Assembly: GCF_947654165.1 (NCBI RefSeq)
Contig: NZ_CANTKB010000010.1
Location: 1 to 64,000, forward strand
Direction of reading: 5' to 3'
Length of the DNA stretch: 64,000 bases
From: an uncultured Blautia sp.
GTDB taxonomy: Bacteria; Bacillota; Clostridia; Lachnospirales; Lachnospiraceae
Part shown: piece after piece, positions 34,272-43,101 of the stretch
Layout: every line of letters starts with the position of its first letter
Numbering within the stretch: the stretch's first letter is position 1
The notes under the pieces: model-generated
Database searches by the model: none
Told to the model about the DNA's origin: nothing
What the model saw: the letters and a program-made list of their open reading frames with translations, nothing else
Translations under genes and position numbers: made by a program

Positions 34272-34666
34272 AAATCAAAGGAAAGGTTGCAATTTGGTAC
34301 TGGGCAGTCTGCATTTTGGCAGAAGGTACCATGGTCTATAGTTTTTTTGTGGATCAAGAGGCAAGAATATTCCTGGGGATTTCTATTGTGTTTATGAGTT
34401 TCTTTATGCTGCCAATGCTGTTTCGGAATTATGTTCTCATAGAAGATAATCAAATTCGAGTTGTCTTTGGATTTTTCAAAGATTCCATGGAAATTAGCGA
34501 GATTTGTGAGATTTACAGGACACATAATCCATTAGCTTCTACGGCTGCGTCTCTAGATAGATTAGTAATCAAAGGACGGAGGCAGGAAATGATGTGTGCA
34601 GTATGTGATAAAGAAGCTTTGTTTCAGGAATTAACAAAGCGGAATCCAGGGATATGGATTCATTAA
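34268..34666 (+). CDS. small membrane protein with bacterial PH-like domain
   Basis: 132 residues: two hydrophobic segments (about 9-26 and 32-49), then a compact cytoplasmic domain (LIEDNQIRVVFGFFKDSMEISEI ... ASLDRLVIKGRR) that resembles the bacterial PH domains of YyaB/DUF1200-type proteins. Function unknown. Pairs with the DUF3784-like gene upstream. Confidence 0.65.
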   Translation: MKIKGKVAIWYWAVCILAEGTMVYSFFVDQEARIFLGISIVFMSFFMLPMLFRNYVLIEDNQIRVVFGFFKDSMEISEICEIYRTHNPLASTAASLDRLVIKGRRQEMMCAVCDKEALFQELTKRNPGIWIH

Positions 34667-34673
34667 AAGTTTA

Positions 34674-34874
34674 TGGGCAGTGAAAGCATATAAAAACACC
34701 TATTGCCCAATGGATTGGGTATTAGAAATAGACAGTAAATGAAAATACCCAAAAAGTAGGAAAATGGAGTTACTTTTTGGGTGTTTCCTACTTTTTTGGG
34801 TAAAGTTGAATACTTTCTTGTCTTTTCAGCCAAGCCTGTGGGCAGAAGAAAGAAAAAATAGATGCTGTTGCCCA
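34674..34874. repeat. phased dyad-block array C: 36-nt blocks, about 41-nt period
   Basis: Blocks 34674-34709 (TGGGCA/TGCCCA), 34716-34751 (TGGGTA/TACCCA), 34756-34791 (GTAGGAAA/TTTCCTAC), 34797-34832 (TGGGTA/CAGCCA, imperfect) and 34839-34874 (TGGGCA/TGCCCA). Each spans 36 bases; gaps are 6, 4, 5 and 6. The two arms of a block change together, so the dyad is kept while the sequence varies. Part of it (CCCAAAAAGTAGGAAA at 34748 with TTTCCTACTTTTTTGGG ending 34800) also forms a 16-bp hairpin, which may serve as terminator for the converging genes. Same general design as arrays A and B with other end sequences. Confidence 0.65.
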
Positions 34875-34904
34875 AAGGAGTATGGAGATGAAGTTTTCCA
34901 GGGA

Positions 34905-35576
34905 TTACTTATTTTTTTCATCTTCATTCTCAGCCTGCAATTCCTGGTTTAATTCCTCAATCGCCATGCGGAAACCATTCTGTGCAGCTTTAATCCGCCA
35001 AAAATCTGCTTTTTCTACATCTTTCTCCACACCTTCTCCGTAGCGGTACAGTACAGAGAGATTGTACTGTGCAGCAGGAATCTGGGCATTAGCAGCTTTT
35101 TCAAAGAGCTGGAAGGCTTTCTTTGGCTCATAAGGAAGCAGTTCGCCAGAAAGAAACTGAGCGGCCATGAAGCACATAGCACGAAAATCACCCTGGGCTG
35201 CCGCCTTTTTATACCATTCCAGAGCCTTGGACAAATCCGGTTTTACACCGATTCCTTCTTCATAACAGCGGCCCATGTTATAAAGTGCATTCATGTTATT
35301 GCTTTTTGCCGCCTGTTCCATGTATTGGAAGGTCTTTTTATCATCCTTTTCTACACCTCTTCCCTGGGCATACATCATGGCAAGACGCATGGCAGCTTCC
35401 ACGTGTCCTTTTTTTGCGGCTTTTTCGTACCAATGGGCAGCCTGCACATAATCTACAGAGGTGCGGATTCCGTTTTCATAATAATAACCCACTCCGAAAA
35501 TCAGATCTTTTTGGCCGTTTTCAGCTAAAATCATCAATTCTTCTACTGTGAAAATATTGTTATTTTTAATGTCCAT
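34905..35576 (-). CDS. Sel1-repeat protein
   Basis: 223 residues made of about five 36-residue Sel1-like helical repeats (for example AAHWYEKAAKKGHVEAAMRL, ALEWYKKAAAQGDFRAM), with an acidic end. No signal peptide or membrane segment, so it is cytoplasmic. Sel1 proteins are scaffolds for protein contacts; the partner is unknown. Ribosome site GGAGAA eight bases before the ATG. It stands alone, convergent with the small membrane genes. Confidence 0.88.
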   Translation of the reverse strand: MDIKNNNIFTVEELMILAENGQKDLIFGVGYYYENGIRTSVDYVQAAHWYEKAAKKGHVEAAMRLAMMYAQGRGVEKDDKKTFQYMEQAAKSNNMNALYNMGRCYEEGIGVKPDLSKALEWYKKAAAQGDFRAMCFMAAQFLSGELLPYEPKKAFQLFEKAANAQIPAAQYNLSVLYRYGEGVEKDVEKADFWRIKAAQNGFRMAIEELNQELQAENEDEKNK

Positions 35577-35672
35577 ATCTCAAATTCTCCATTTTTTCGT
35601 TGTTTTTTCTATTATAACATGCTGTGCCCTATTCTGAAACTTGAAATTTAGGAATGTATTGGAAAAAAGACG

Positions 35673-35701
35673 TTTACAATCACAAAATACCTGTATATAA
35701 T
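35673..35701 (+). promoter_or_regulatory. promoter of sufC-sufB
   Basis: TTTACA (35673-35678), 17-base spacer, TATAAT (35696-35701), 50 bases before sufC. Confidence 0.7.
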
Positions 35702-35751
35702 AGAAATCAGACAAAAAATATCTATATTTTATATAAACGGAGGAAGAAACC

Positions 35752-36498
35752 ATGCTTGAATTAAGAGACGTTTCCTTTCGTGTTCCTGAGGATTCCAAGG
35801 AAAAAGAAAAAGGAATTCTGGAACATGTAAGTTTTACCCTGGAAGACAATAAATTTGTAGCAATCACAGGGCCAAATGGGGGAGGAAAATCCACTCTTGC
35901 AAAAATTATCGCAGGGATTGAAAAACCAACAGAAGGAAGAATTTTTCTGGATGGAGAAGATATTACAGACTGGAGTATTACTGAGAGAGCAAAACACGGC
36001 ATCAGTTATGCTTTTCAGCAGCCGGTCCGTTTCAAAGGGGTAACCGTTTTTGATTTGATTCATCTTGCGGCAGGAAAAGAAATTTCTCTGTCAGGAGCCT
36101 GTGAATATCTGTCAGCCGTTGGGCTTTGTGCCAAGGATTATATTAACAGGGAAGTGAATGCAAGTCTTTCCGGTGGGGAGATGAAGCGTATTGAGATTGC
36201 CACTGTTATGGCCAGAGGAACCAGAATGTCTGTATTTGACGAGCCAGAGGCTGGAATCGATCTTTGGAGTTTCCAGAACCTGATACATGTATTTGAAAAC
36301 ATGAAACAGAAGAAAAAAGGTTCTATCTTGATCATTTCTCATCAGGAGCGAATTCTGAATACAGCAGATGAAATCTTAGTGGTTGCAGATGGAAAACTGG
36401 TGAGAAGAGGAAGCAAGGAAGAGGTGCTTCCGGCATTATTAAATGCAGCAGAAACAGACACAGGATGTGCTGTCTGGCAGAAAGGGGTACAGGATTAA
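35752..36498 (+). CDS. sufC: Fe-S assembly ATPase SufC (SmsC-like)
   Basis: ABC-type ATPase of the SUF scaffold. 248 residues with Walker A TGPNGGGKSTLAK, signature ASLSGGEMKRIEIATVMA, Walker B MSVFDEPEAGIDLWSF and H-loop LIISHQERI. The SufC-type DEPEAGID and the absence of any permease exclude a transporter. Paired with a single SufB/D-like gene, overlapping it by one base (TAATG). Confidence 0.9.
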   Translation: MLELRDVSFRVPEDSKEKEKGILEHVSFTLEDNKFVAITGPNGGGKSTLAKIIAGIEKPTEGRIFLDGEDITDWSITERAKHGISYAFQQPVRFKGVTVFDLIHLAAGKEISLSGACEYLSAVGLCAKDYINREVNASLSGGEMKRIEIATVMARGTRMSVFDEPEAGIDLWSFQNLIHVFENMKQKKKGSILIISHQERILNTADEILVVADGKLVRRGSKEEVLPALLNAAETDTGCAVWQKGVQD

Positions 36499-37415
36499 TG
36501 GACACAATTCAAAAACAGCTTTTAGAGGCCATTTCAGGACTTCATGAAATTCCTGCTGGGGCTTATAATATCAGAGCCAATGGAGAAACAGAGGGCAGAC
36601 AAACTACAGAAAATATTGATATTCTTCCAAGAGAAGAAGGCGATGGAATTGTCATCAAGATTAAATCCGGAACCAAAAACGAAAGCATGCACATGCCGGT
36701 GATTCTCAGCAAAGCAGGATTGAAAGAAACCGTATATAATGATTTTTATATTGGTGATGACTGCGATGTGACCATTGTGGCAGGATGCGGTATCCACTGT
36801 GGAAGTGATGACGGAAGCCAGCATGATGGAATCCACAGCTTTTTTATCGGGAAAAATTCAAAGGTAAAATATGTGGAAAAGCACTACGGAAGTGGTGACG
36901 GAAAAGGCCAGAGAGTTATGAACCCACAGACTATCGTGGAAGTGGGAGAAGGCAGTTACATGGAAATGGATACTGCTCAGATTAAGGGGGTAGATTCCAC
37001 AGACCGTCTTACGAAAGTGAAGCTGGCAAAAGGTGCTACCATGAAGGTTATGGAGCGTCTTATGACACACGGAAACCAGAGAGCAGAGAGCCGTTTTATC
37101 GTAGATTTGGATGGGGAAGATGCAGGGGCAAATATTATTTCCCGTTCTGTGGCAAAGGATGAGTCTTATCAGTTGTTCCAGTCCGTATTAAACGGAAATG
37201 CGAAATGCAGTGGCCACACAGAATGTGATGCCATTATTGTGGGAAATGCAAAAATCAGTTCCATTCCTGAGATTACGGCTAATAATTCTGATGCAGCACT
37301 GATCCATGAAGCAGCGATTGGAAAAATAGCAGGGGAGCAGATTATTAAACTGATGACCCTTGGGCTTACCGAGGAAGAAGCAGAGGAGCAGATTATCAGC
37401 GGTTTCCTGAAATAG
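36498..37415 (+). CDS. sufB: SufB/SufD-family Fe-S scaffold (SmsB-like)
   Basis: 305 residues of the SufB/D beta-helix family: DCDVTIVAGCGIHCGSDDGS, VKYVEKHYGSGDGKGQRVMNP, GHTECDAIIVGNAKISSIPEI, and the C-terminal EEEAEEQIISGFLK helix that contacts SufC. It is much shorter than classic SufB (about 470 residues), and no SufD, SufS or SufU gene is present. This two-gene layout matches the minimal SUF-like (SMS) systems of anaerobes. The start at 36498 overlaps the sufC stop; no separate ribosome site is obvious, so translation is coupled. Confidence 0.85.
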   Translation: MDTIQKQLLEAISGLHEIPAGAYNIRANGETEGRQTTENIDILPREEGDGIVIKIKSGTKNESMHMPVILSKAGLKETVYNDFYIGDDCDVTIVAGCGIHCGSDDGSQHDGIHSFFIGKNSKVKYVEKHYGSGDGKGQRVMNPQTIVEVGEGSYMEMDTAQIKGVDSTDRLTKVKLAKGATMKVMERLMTHGNQRAESRFIVDLDGEDAGANIISRSVAKDESYQLFQSVLNGNAKCSGHTECDAIIVGNAKISSIPEITANNSDAALIHEAAIGKIAGEQIIKLMTLGLTEEEAEEQIISGFLK

Positions 37416-37486
37416 ACGCTTTCTTGTCTTTTCATGTGGTATCATAGGAATAACTATTAATTGTATTCGGGAATGAGGGTGTTTTT

Positions 37487-38416
37487 ATGGTTTATAACAA
37501 TGTTAGGCATGAGTGCAATCTTTACAATTTCTTTTTTGCACCTAGGGGAAACCTGAGGATGATGGAGCTGGGGATGAAGATTACCCAGATGTATCTGAAT
37601 CCTTTTGACAAGATTATTGGAATCATCGGTGCAAAGGACTCTGGCAAGAGTATGCTGATCAAGGGAATGTTTCCGGGGATTCAGACCGTAGAAGAGGATG
37701 ACGAATTTGAAATTCTGAACATGCCGCTGCTGAACTCAGATGACGTGGGATTTTATACTCCCAGAACTTTTCATGTAGATGTTCGGGCAGCGAAGAAATA
37801 TGTGCCTTTGAAGGATATTGCCCAGGCGGTTTTGGATGTTACATCTAAAAATAAAAGGGTTATTGTGGAGCATTTTGAAATTTTGTATCCTGTATTGAAA
37901 AGAAATGCAGATTTACTGATTGGACTGGGAGAAGAAGTTCTGGTAACAAGACCTTCCCTGTTTGGTCCTTTGCCTAATAATATTGCGGATATTGTATTCA
38001 AATCTTTGATTTACAGGAAAATGGCACACAGTGCGGAAGATGTCTTTGAATATTGTGTAAAGGACATGGCACGGCCGTTTTATACCCGCTCAGATATTAA
38101 ACATGGATTCATGATCAATTACAAAGAAAAACCTAATTTTGATTTGTATGAGATTGAGGAAAAGATACAGGAAGTAATCCGTCAGGATTTACCTATTGTA
38201 CCTTGTGGAGAAGAGAGAATCCGGATTGGTGACCATGAGATGATCTGTACAGGTCCTCTGATGCATGTGGAAAGCACCGGTAAAATCGAAGGATTTTCTT
38301 TGGTAAAAGAGTTTTATCATGAGCCTCGTTTTGACGAATACGTGGTTGCCGGAGTAGTAGGACAGCAGGAAAATCAAAACGAGTCAGATGAAGAAATCAA
38401 CGCAATTGAAGTTTAA
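37487..38416 (+). CDS. P-loop NTPase-like protein of unknown function
   Basis: 309 residues. A Walker A-like GAKDSGKSMLIKGMF lies near residue 50, followed by an alpha/beta region (RVIVEHFEIL as possible Walker B). The C-terminal part (KHGFMINYKEKPNFDLYEIEEKIQ ... RIRIGDHEMICTGPLMHVESTGKIEGF) resembles the second additional domain of threonyl/alanyl-tRNA synthetases. That is a weak, memory-based match. The first 27 residues are atypical, so the true start may be the ATG at 37559 or 37562. It lies downstream of sufC-sufB with about 70 bases between; a link to iron-sulfur assembly is unproven. Confidence 0.6.
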   Translation: MVYNNVRHECNLYNFFFAPRGNLRMMELGMKITQMYLNPFDKIIGIIGAKDSGKSMLIKGMFPGIQTVEEDDEFEILNMPLLNSDDVGFYTPRTFHVDVRAAKKYVPLKDIAQAVLDVTSKNKRVIVEHFEILYPVLKRNADLLIGLGEEVLVTRPSLFGPLPNNIADIVFKSLIYRKMAHSAEDVFEYCVKDMARPFYTRSDIKHGFMINYKEKPNFDLYEIEEKIQEVIRQDLPIVPCGEERIRIGDHEMICTGPLMHVESTGKIEGFSLVKEFYHEPRFDEYVVAGVVGQQENQNESDEEINAIEV

Positions 38417-38424
38417 AATGAAAG

Positions 38425-38453
38425 AACCCCGGGAAGAATGCCCGGGGTTTTAT
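38425..38453. terminator. terminator between P-loop gene and AraC gene
   Basis: AACCCCGGG / CCCGGGGTT with a seven-base loop, TTTT on the right and AAAG on the left. Serves the plus-strand gene and probably the converging AraC gene. Confidence 0.88.
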
Positions 38454-39358
38454 CATGGACTGGAAGCAGAGGATGGAAGCATCTCTTTGCGGAACTGTCC
38501 GGGGGAAACTTTTTTGTGTTGCTGAAATAGTTTGATAAAATAACTGGTAGAATTAAAGCCGCATGCCACAGCAATTTCTGTGACAGCAGAGGTGGTGGAG
38601 ACCAGGAGTTTTTCCGCTTCTGCCAGGCGTATGCGTGTCACATAATCGCTGAAGCTCATATGAAGAATACGGTTAAAATTTCTTGAAAAATAACTGTAGC
38701 TCATGCCGCACAGTTTTGCTGCATGGGAGGCTTTTACAGAGGTGTCAAAATGCTCCCGGACATAAGAAAAAGCAGGTTCCAATTGTTCTGCAAGTTCTTC
38801 GTTTGCCATAAAGTCAGAGGGGAGGACAATTCCCTGTTTATGCCAGTAACGTAGAATCCACAGGAATACATTTCCGATGTGATTGCGGACAGCCAGCTCA
38901 AAGCCATAGTTTTTTTCTTCGTCTTCCCTCAAAATTTCTTTTACCCAGAAGGAAACAGAGGTTTCTTTTAGAACCTCATGGGAGATGACCTGTTCCTGAT
39001 GGGGATATCTTGCCAGAAAAGGGAGCAGATACTGGAATTTCAGGCGGCTGTAGGTGATCCCATTATAAATCAGATCTGGTAAAAAACGAATCACATAATA
39101 ACTTCCACCCGCTGGGGACAGGCTGTTAATCAGATGAACTTCCCCGGATGGAATCAGAACTAAATCACCGGGACCAAAACGGTGATAAGAATTTCCAAGG
39201 TATATTTCAAAATCATTTTCTTTTCCAAATAAAATTTCTATATAATCATGATAATGGGCAGGATATACCATGCCCGATTCACAGACGTCTTGAAGATGGC
39301 AGATATATTCCAGGGGAATACCATCGATACAGGGCTTGTTTTCTTTTATATATTCCAT
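38453..39358 (-). CDS. AraC-family regulator, divergent to beta-glucosidase
   Basis: 301 residues: an N-terminal cupin sensor domain (about 20-150; HYHDYIEILFG, GDLVLIPSGEVHLINSL) and a C-terminal pair of helix-turn-helix motifs (KASHAAKLCGMSYSYFSRNF; TEIAVACGFNSTSYFIKLF). Transcribed away from the GH3 beta-glucosidase with 110 bases between, which contains a TATAAT at 39433-39438. It most likely senses a plant-derived sugar and activates that gene. Confidence 0.88.
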   Translation of the reverse strand: MEYIKENKPCIDGIPLEYICHLQDVCESGMVYPAHYHDYIEILFGKENDFEIYLGNSYHRFGPGDLVLIPSGEVHLINSLSPAGGSYYVIRFLPDLIYNGITYSRLKFQYLLPFLARYPHQEQVISHEVLKETSVSFWVKEILREDEEKNYGFELAVRNHIGNVFLWILRYWHKQGIVLPSDFMANEELAEQLEPAFSYVREHFDTSVKASHAAKLCGMSYSYFSRNFNRILHMSFSDYVTRIRLAEAEKLLVSTTSAVTEIAVACGFNSTSYFIKLFQQHKKVSPGQFRKEMLPSSASSP

Positions 39359-39468
39359 ATTCGTAACCTCAACAGGACAAAATTTTTTTATTTTTAAACA
39401 GAATAATTATAGCACAGAAGTTCACAGAGGGATATAATAAAACCAGAAAAAAGAAAGGACTTATTGCA

Positions 39469-42225
39469 ATGAAAAAAGAATATATGGGAGTGCCCTTAGA
39501 AGGGTTTGGAGAAGTGGTAAGAAAAGCAGCTGCAGAAGGAATGGTACTGCTGAAAAATGAAAATCACATGCTCCCGGTTACGGAAAATGACAGGGTTGCT
39601 CTTTTCGGCAGATGTCAGATTAATTATTATAAAAGCGGAACCGGATCAGGCGGTGCAGTGAATACAGCCTATACCACAAATTTAGTAGATGGTTTCCGTG
39701 AGTACAAAAATATTATATTAAACGAAGAATTGCTTCAGGTATATGAAAAATGGATTGAGGAGAATCCTTTTGACAATGCAGGCGGTGCCTGGGCCAGTGA
39801 ACCATGGTTTCAGAAGGAAATGCCGGTTTCTTTGGAATTAGCTAAAAAAGCCAGAGAAACTTCGAATAAAGCCCTGGTAGTAATCGGAAGAACGGCAGGG
39901 GAAGATAAAGACTATGAGGCCGTGGAAGGCAGCTATTTCCTTACACAGGAAGAAAAGAAACTCTTAGAAACAGTAGCAGAAGTCTTTGAAGACACTGCTG
40001 TCATTCTCAATGTTTCCAATATCATTGATATGAGCTGGCTGGAAAGCCTGGAACATAAAGATCATATTCGCAGTGTTCTCTATACCTGGCAGGGCGGTGT
40101 GGAAGCAGGCAGAGCCAGTGCAGATGTGCTGACAGGTGCTGTTACACCAAGCGGAAAATTGCCGGACACAATTGCATACGATATAAAAGATTATCCAAGC
40201 ACAGAGAATTTCGGAAATAAAGAGAAGAATTTTTATAAAGAAGATATTTATGTAGGATATCGTTATTTCGAAACTTTTGCACCGGAAAAAGTGCAGTTTC
40301 CTTTTGGATTCGGTCTCTCCTATGCGGATTTTGATTTAAATGTACAGCAGGCGGAAATTCAGGGAACAGGAAAAGACGCAAAAATGATTCTGAAGGTATC
40401 TGTGACAAACGTTGGTACCCAGTACTTCGGCAAAGAAGTGGTACAGGTATATTATGAGGCTCCCCAGGGAAAACTGGGAAAACCGGTCAGAGAACTGGGC
40501 TGTTTTGCAAAGACAGAACTTCTTGCTCCAGGACAGGAGCAGATTCTGCAACTGGAACTTCCGGTGAACTCTATGGCTTCTTATGATGACAGTGGAGTAA
40601 CAGGGCATAAATCCTGTTATGTGCTGGAAGCCGGATGTTATAAGTTTTATGTGGGAACGGATGTAAGAAATGCTCAGAAGATTAACCTGGAAAAGACAGA
40701 AGATTTTGAACTGCCAGAATGTGTGGTGACAGTAGAACTTCAGGAGGCATTGGCACCGACAGAATATTTTGAACGAATCCGCCCAGGGGAAAAAGGAGAG
40801 CAGGGAGTGTACACTCTGCTCAGGGAAGAAGTTCCGCTCCAGACCATCTCATTAGAAAAAAGAATCCAGGAAAATCTTCCAGAAACGATGGAAATCACAG
40901 GAAATAAAGGGATTTCGTTCCAAGATGTAAAAAATAAAAAGGTGGATTTGGAACAATTTGTGGCTCAGCTTACAAAGGAAGAATTAGCCATGATCGTAAG
41001 AGGGGAAGGCATGTGTAGCCCTCTGGTGACCCCTGGAACAGCATCTGCTTTTGGAGGAACAGCCCCAAGCCTTTCCGGTTATGGTATTCCTGTAGCATGT
41101 ACGGCAGACGGACCTTCCGGTATCCGCATGGACAGCGGTCTGAAAGCAACACAAATGCCAATCGGAACTATGCTGGCAGCAAGCTGGAATGTATCTATGG
41201 TGGAAGAATTGTATGAGTGGGAAGGAAGAGAACTTCTTAGAAACGAGATAGATACTTTATTGGGACCAGGCATTAATCTGCACAGAAATCCGCTGAATGG
41301 AAGAAATTTCGAATATTTCTCAGAAGACCCTTATCTTACCGGAAAATTTGGTTCAGCCGTAGTAAAAGGAATCCAAAAGAGTGGTGCAGATGCAACGGTG
41401 AAGCATTTTGCATGCAATAATCAGGAACTGGCAAGGAGTATAGCAGATTCTATTGTTTCCGAACGTGCTGTAAGAGAGATGTATCTAAAAGGCTTTGAAA
41501 TGACAGTGAAAGAAGGGCATGCTTGTTCCATTATGACTTCCTATAATCCATTAAACGGACATTGGTCTGCATCAAATTATGATCTGTGCACCACGATTTT
41601 AAGAGGTGAGTGGGGATATACAGGAATTGTCATGACAGACTGGTGGGCAAAGATGAACGATCCTGTTAAGGGAGGAGAAGCCCGTATGAATAATACTGCA
41701 GCTATGGTCAGAGCACAGAATGATTTGTACATGGTAGTTCCAAATGGCGGTTCCCAGGAAAATGAATATGAAGATAATACCTTAGAAGCATTGGAAAATG
41801 GAACATTAACCATAGGAGAACTGCAAAGATGTGCTATGAACATCTGCCGCTTTATCCTTCATGCACCGGTTTCTGAGAGAAAATTGAAAACACTGGAAGA
41901 AATGCAGGCGGAGAACGACAACTTTGCTTTTGCTCCAATCAAGCTCTATCCGCAAAAAGAAGAAACCATGACAATGCAGATTGAGCATTCAGGCAGATAT
42001 AAATTTCTGGTAAAAACACGCTCTCCATTATCCTCTTTGGCACAGTCCTCCAGCAATCTGCTGTTAAACGGACAGCCAATACTGACAATCCAGAGCAATG
42101 GAACAGAAAATGAATGGGTAATATTAAAATTGAACAACATCCAGTTAGAAGCAGGAACTTATCAGGCAGAATTAACACCTGTAAAACCTGGCCTGGAAGT
42201 TGAATGGATTGAAGTGACAAGATAA
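39469..42225 (+). CDS. GH3 beta-glucosidase, domain-permuted
   Basis: 918 residues, no signal peptide, so intracellular. Domain order is permuted relative to standard GH3: the alpha/beta sandwich (GH3 C domain) comes first (about 10-270; GTGSGGAVN, VIGRTAGEDKDY), then a fibronectin-III-like domain (about 300-410; VSVTNVGTQYFGKEVVQVYY), then the catalytic barrel (about 500-800) with GPGINLHRNPLNGRNFEYF, KHFACNNQE and the nucleophile Asp in GIVMTDWWAKMND. A C-terminal beta-sandwich (830-918) may bind carbohydrate. The permuted order is known from ruminococcal and Butyrivibrio enzymes. Substrate: beta-glucosides, exact linkage unknown. Strong AAAGGAC ribosome site. Confidence 0.92.
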   Translation: MKKEYMGVPLEGFGEVVRKAAAEGMVLLKNENHMLPVTENDRVALFGRCQINYYKSGTGSGGAVNTAYTTNLVDGFREYKNIILNEELLQVYEKWIEENPFDNAGGAWASEPWFQKEMPVSLELAKKARETSNKALVVIGRTAGEDKDYEAVEGSYFLTQEEKKLLETVAEVFEDTAVILNVSNIIDMSWLESLEHKDHIRSVLYTWQGGVEAGRASADVLTGAVTPSGKLPDTIAYDIKDYPSTENFGNKEKNFYKEDIYVGYRYFETFAPEKVQFPFGFGLSYADFDLNVQQAEIQGTGKDAKMILKVSVTNVGTQYFGKEVVQVYYEAPQGKLGKPVRELGCFAKTELLAPGQEQILQLELPVNSMASYDDSGVTGHKSCYVLEAGCYKFYVGTDVRNAQKINLEKTEDFELPECVVTVELQEALAPTEYFERIRPGEKGEQGVYTLLREEVPLQTISLEKRIQENLPETMEITGNKGISFQDVKNKKVDLEQFVAQLTKEELAMIVRGEGMCSPLVTPGTASAFGGTAPSLSGYGIPVACTADGPSGIRMDSGLKATQMPIGTMLAASWNVSMVEELYEWEGRELLRNEIDTLLGPGINLHRNPLNGRNFEYFSEDPYLTGKFGSAVVKGIQKSGADATVKHFACNNQELARSIADSIVSERAVREMYLKGFEMTVKEGHACSIMTSYNPLNGHWSASNYDLCTTILRGEWGYTGIVMTDWWAKMNDPVKGGEARMNNTAAMVRAQNDLYMVVPNGGSQENEYEDNTLEALENGTLTIGELQRCAMNICRFILHAPVSERKLKTLEEMQAENDNFAFAPIKLYPQKEETMTMQIEHSGRYKFLVKTRSPLSSLAQSSSNLLLNGQPILTIQSNGTENEWVILKLNNIQLEAGTYQAELTPVKPGLEVEWIEVTR

Positions 42226-42239
42226 GACTGCGTTTTATA

Positions 42240-42276
42240 AAAAAGAGAACATTCCTGTATTTGTGGCAGGAATGTT
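42240..42276 (+). terminator. terminator after beta-glucosidase
   Basis: AAAAGAGAACATTCCTG pairs with CAGGAATGTTCTTTTTT around TATTTGTGG. It can act in both directions because the convergent permease gene ends at 42286. Confidence 0.9.
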
Positions 42277-42285
42277 CTTTTTTGG

Positions 42286-43101
42286 CTAATGGTGCTTTCT
42301 GAAATAAAGATTCTGTATCAAAGAAATTATACCATATAAGAGAATGGCAATGATACAAAGAATCACAATGGCCATGAGCATTGTGGTTAGTTGAAATACC
42401 TGGCTGGAATAAATAATCAGATAGCCGAGTCCGCTTTTGCTTCCGATCATTTCCCCTATGACAATGCCAATCAGAGAAAGTCCGATGTTTACTTTCATGA
42501 TACTTAACATCAAAGGAATGGAAGAGGGAAGAACCACTTTAAACAGGGCATCTGCTTTTGTTCCTCCGAGGGTACGGATTAATTTTAGCTTATCCGGATC
42601 AGTTTCGCAAAATCCGGTGTACAGATTCAGAATCGCCCCGAAGATAGCCACCGAAATACCTGCGATAATGATGGTTTTCATGCTGCTTCCAAGCCAGACA
42701 ATCAAAAGCGGGGCAAGGGCAGATTTCGGAAGGCTGTTCAGCACCACAAGATAAGGTTCCAAAACAGCAGAAAGCTTTGGAAACACCCACAAAAATACAG
42801 CAATGACAATGCCAAGTACAGTAACAAGAATAAAACTGAAAAAAGTCTCCGTGAGTGTGACAGAAACATGCTTTACCAGGCTTCCGTCCAGAATCATGTC
42901 TTTCATAACCGTGAGGATCTGGGAAGGGCTGGAAAAAATAAAGGAATCAATGATACCAAGCCTGGCTGTAATTTCCCATAGAGATAAGAGAAAGAGCAGC
43001 AGAAGGACACGGAGGAACTGAACCAGGTACTGATTCCGTTTTTCATGCTGCAAGTAATGCTTTTGTTCTTTCGAAACCCCATGCAAATCAGCCATGAACA
43101 T
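42286..43101 (-). CDS. ABC transporter permease, SsuC/TauC/ThiX family
   Basis: 271 residues with about six hydrophobic segments and the EAA-type loop KLIRTLGGTKADALFKVVLPS of nitrate/sulfonate/taurine or pyrimidine-precursor importers. The start overlaps the ATPase gene by 14 bases; an alternative ATG lies six bases further on. No periplasmic-type binding protein gene is adjacent, so the substrate cannot be named. Confidence 0.85.
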   Translation of the reverse strand: MFMADLHGVSKEQKHYLQHEKRNQYLVQFLRVLLLLFLLSLWEITARLGIIDSFIFSSPSQILTVMKDMILDGSLVKHVSVTLTETFFSFILVTVLGIVIAVFLWVFPKLSAVLEPYLVVLNSLPKSALAPLLIVWLGSSMKTIIIAGISVAIFGAILNLYTGFCETDPDKLKLIRTLGGTKADALFKVVLPSSIPLMLSIMKVNIGLSLIGIVIGEMIGSKSGLGYLIIYSSQVFQLTTMLMAIVILCIIAILLYGIISLIQNLYFRKHH

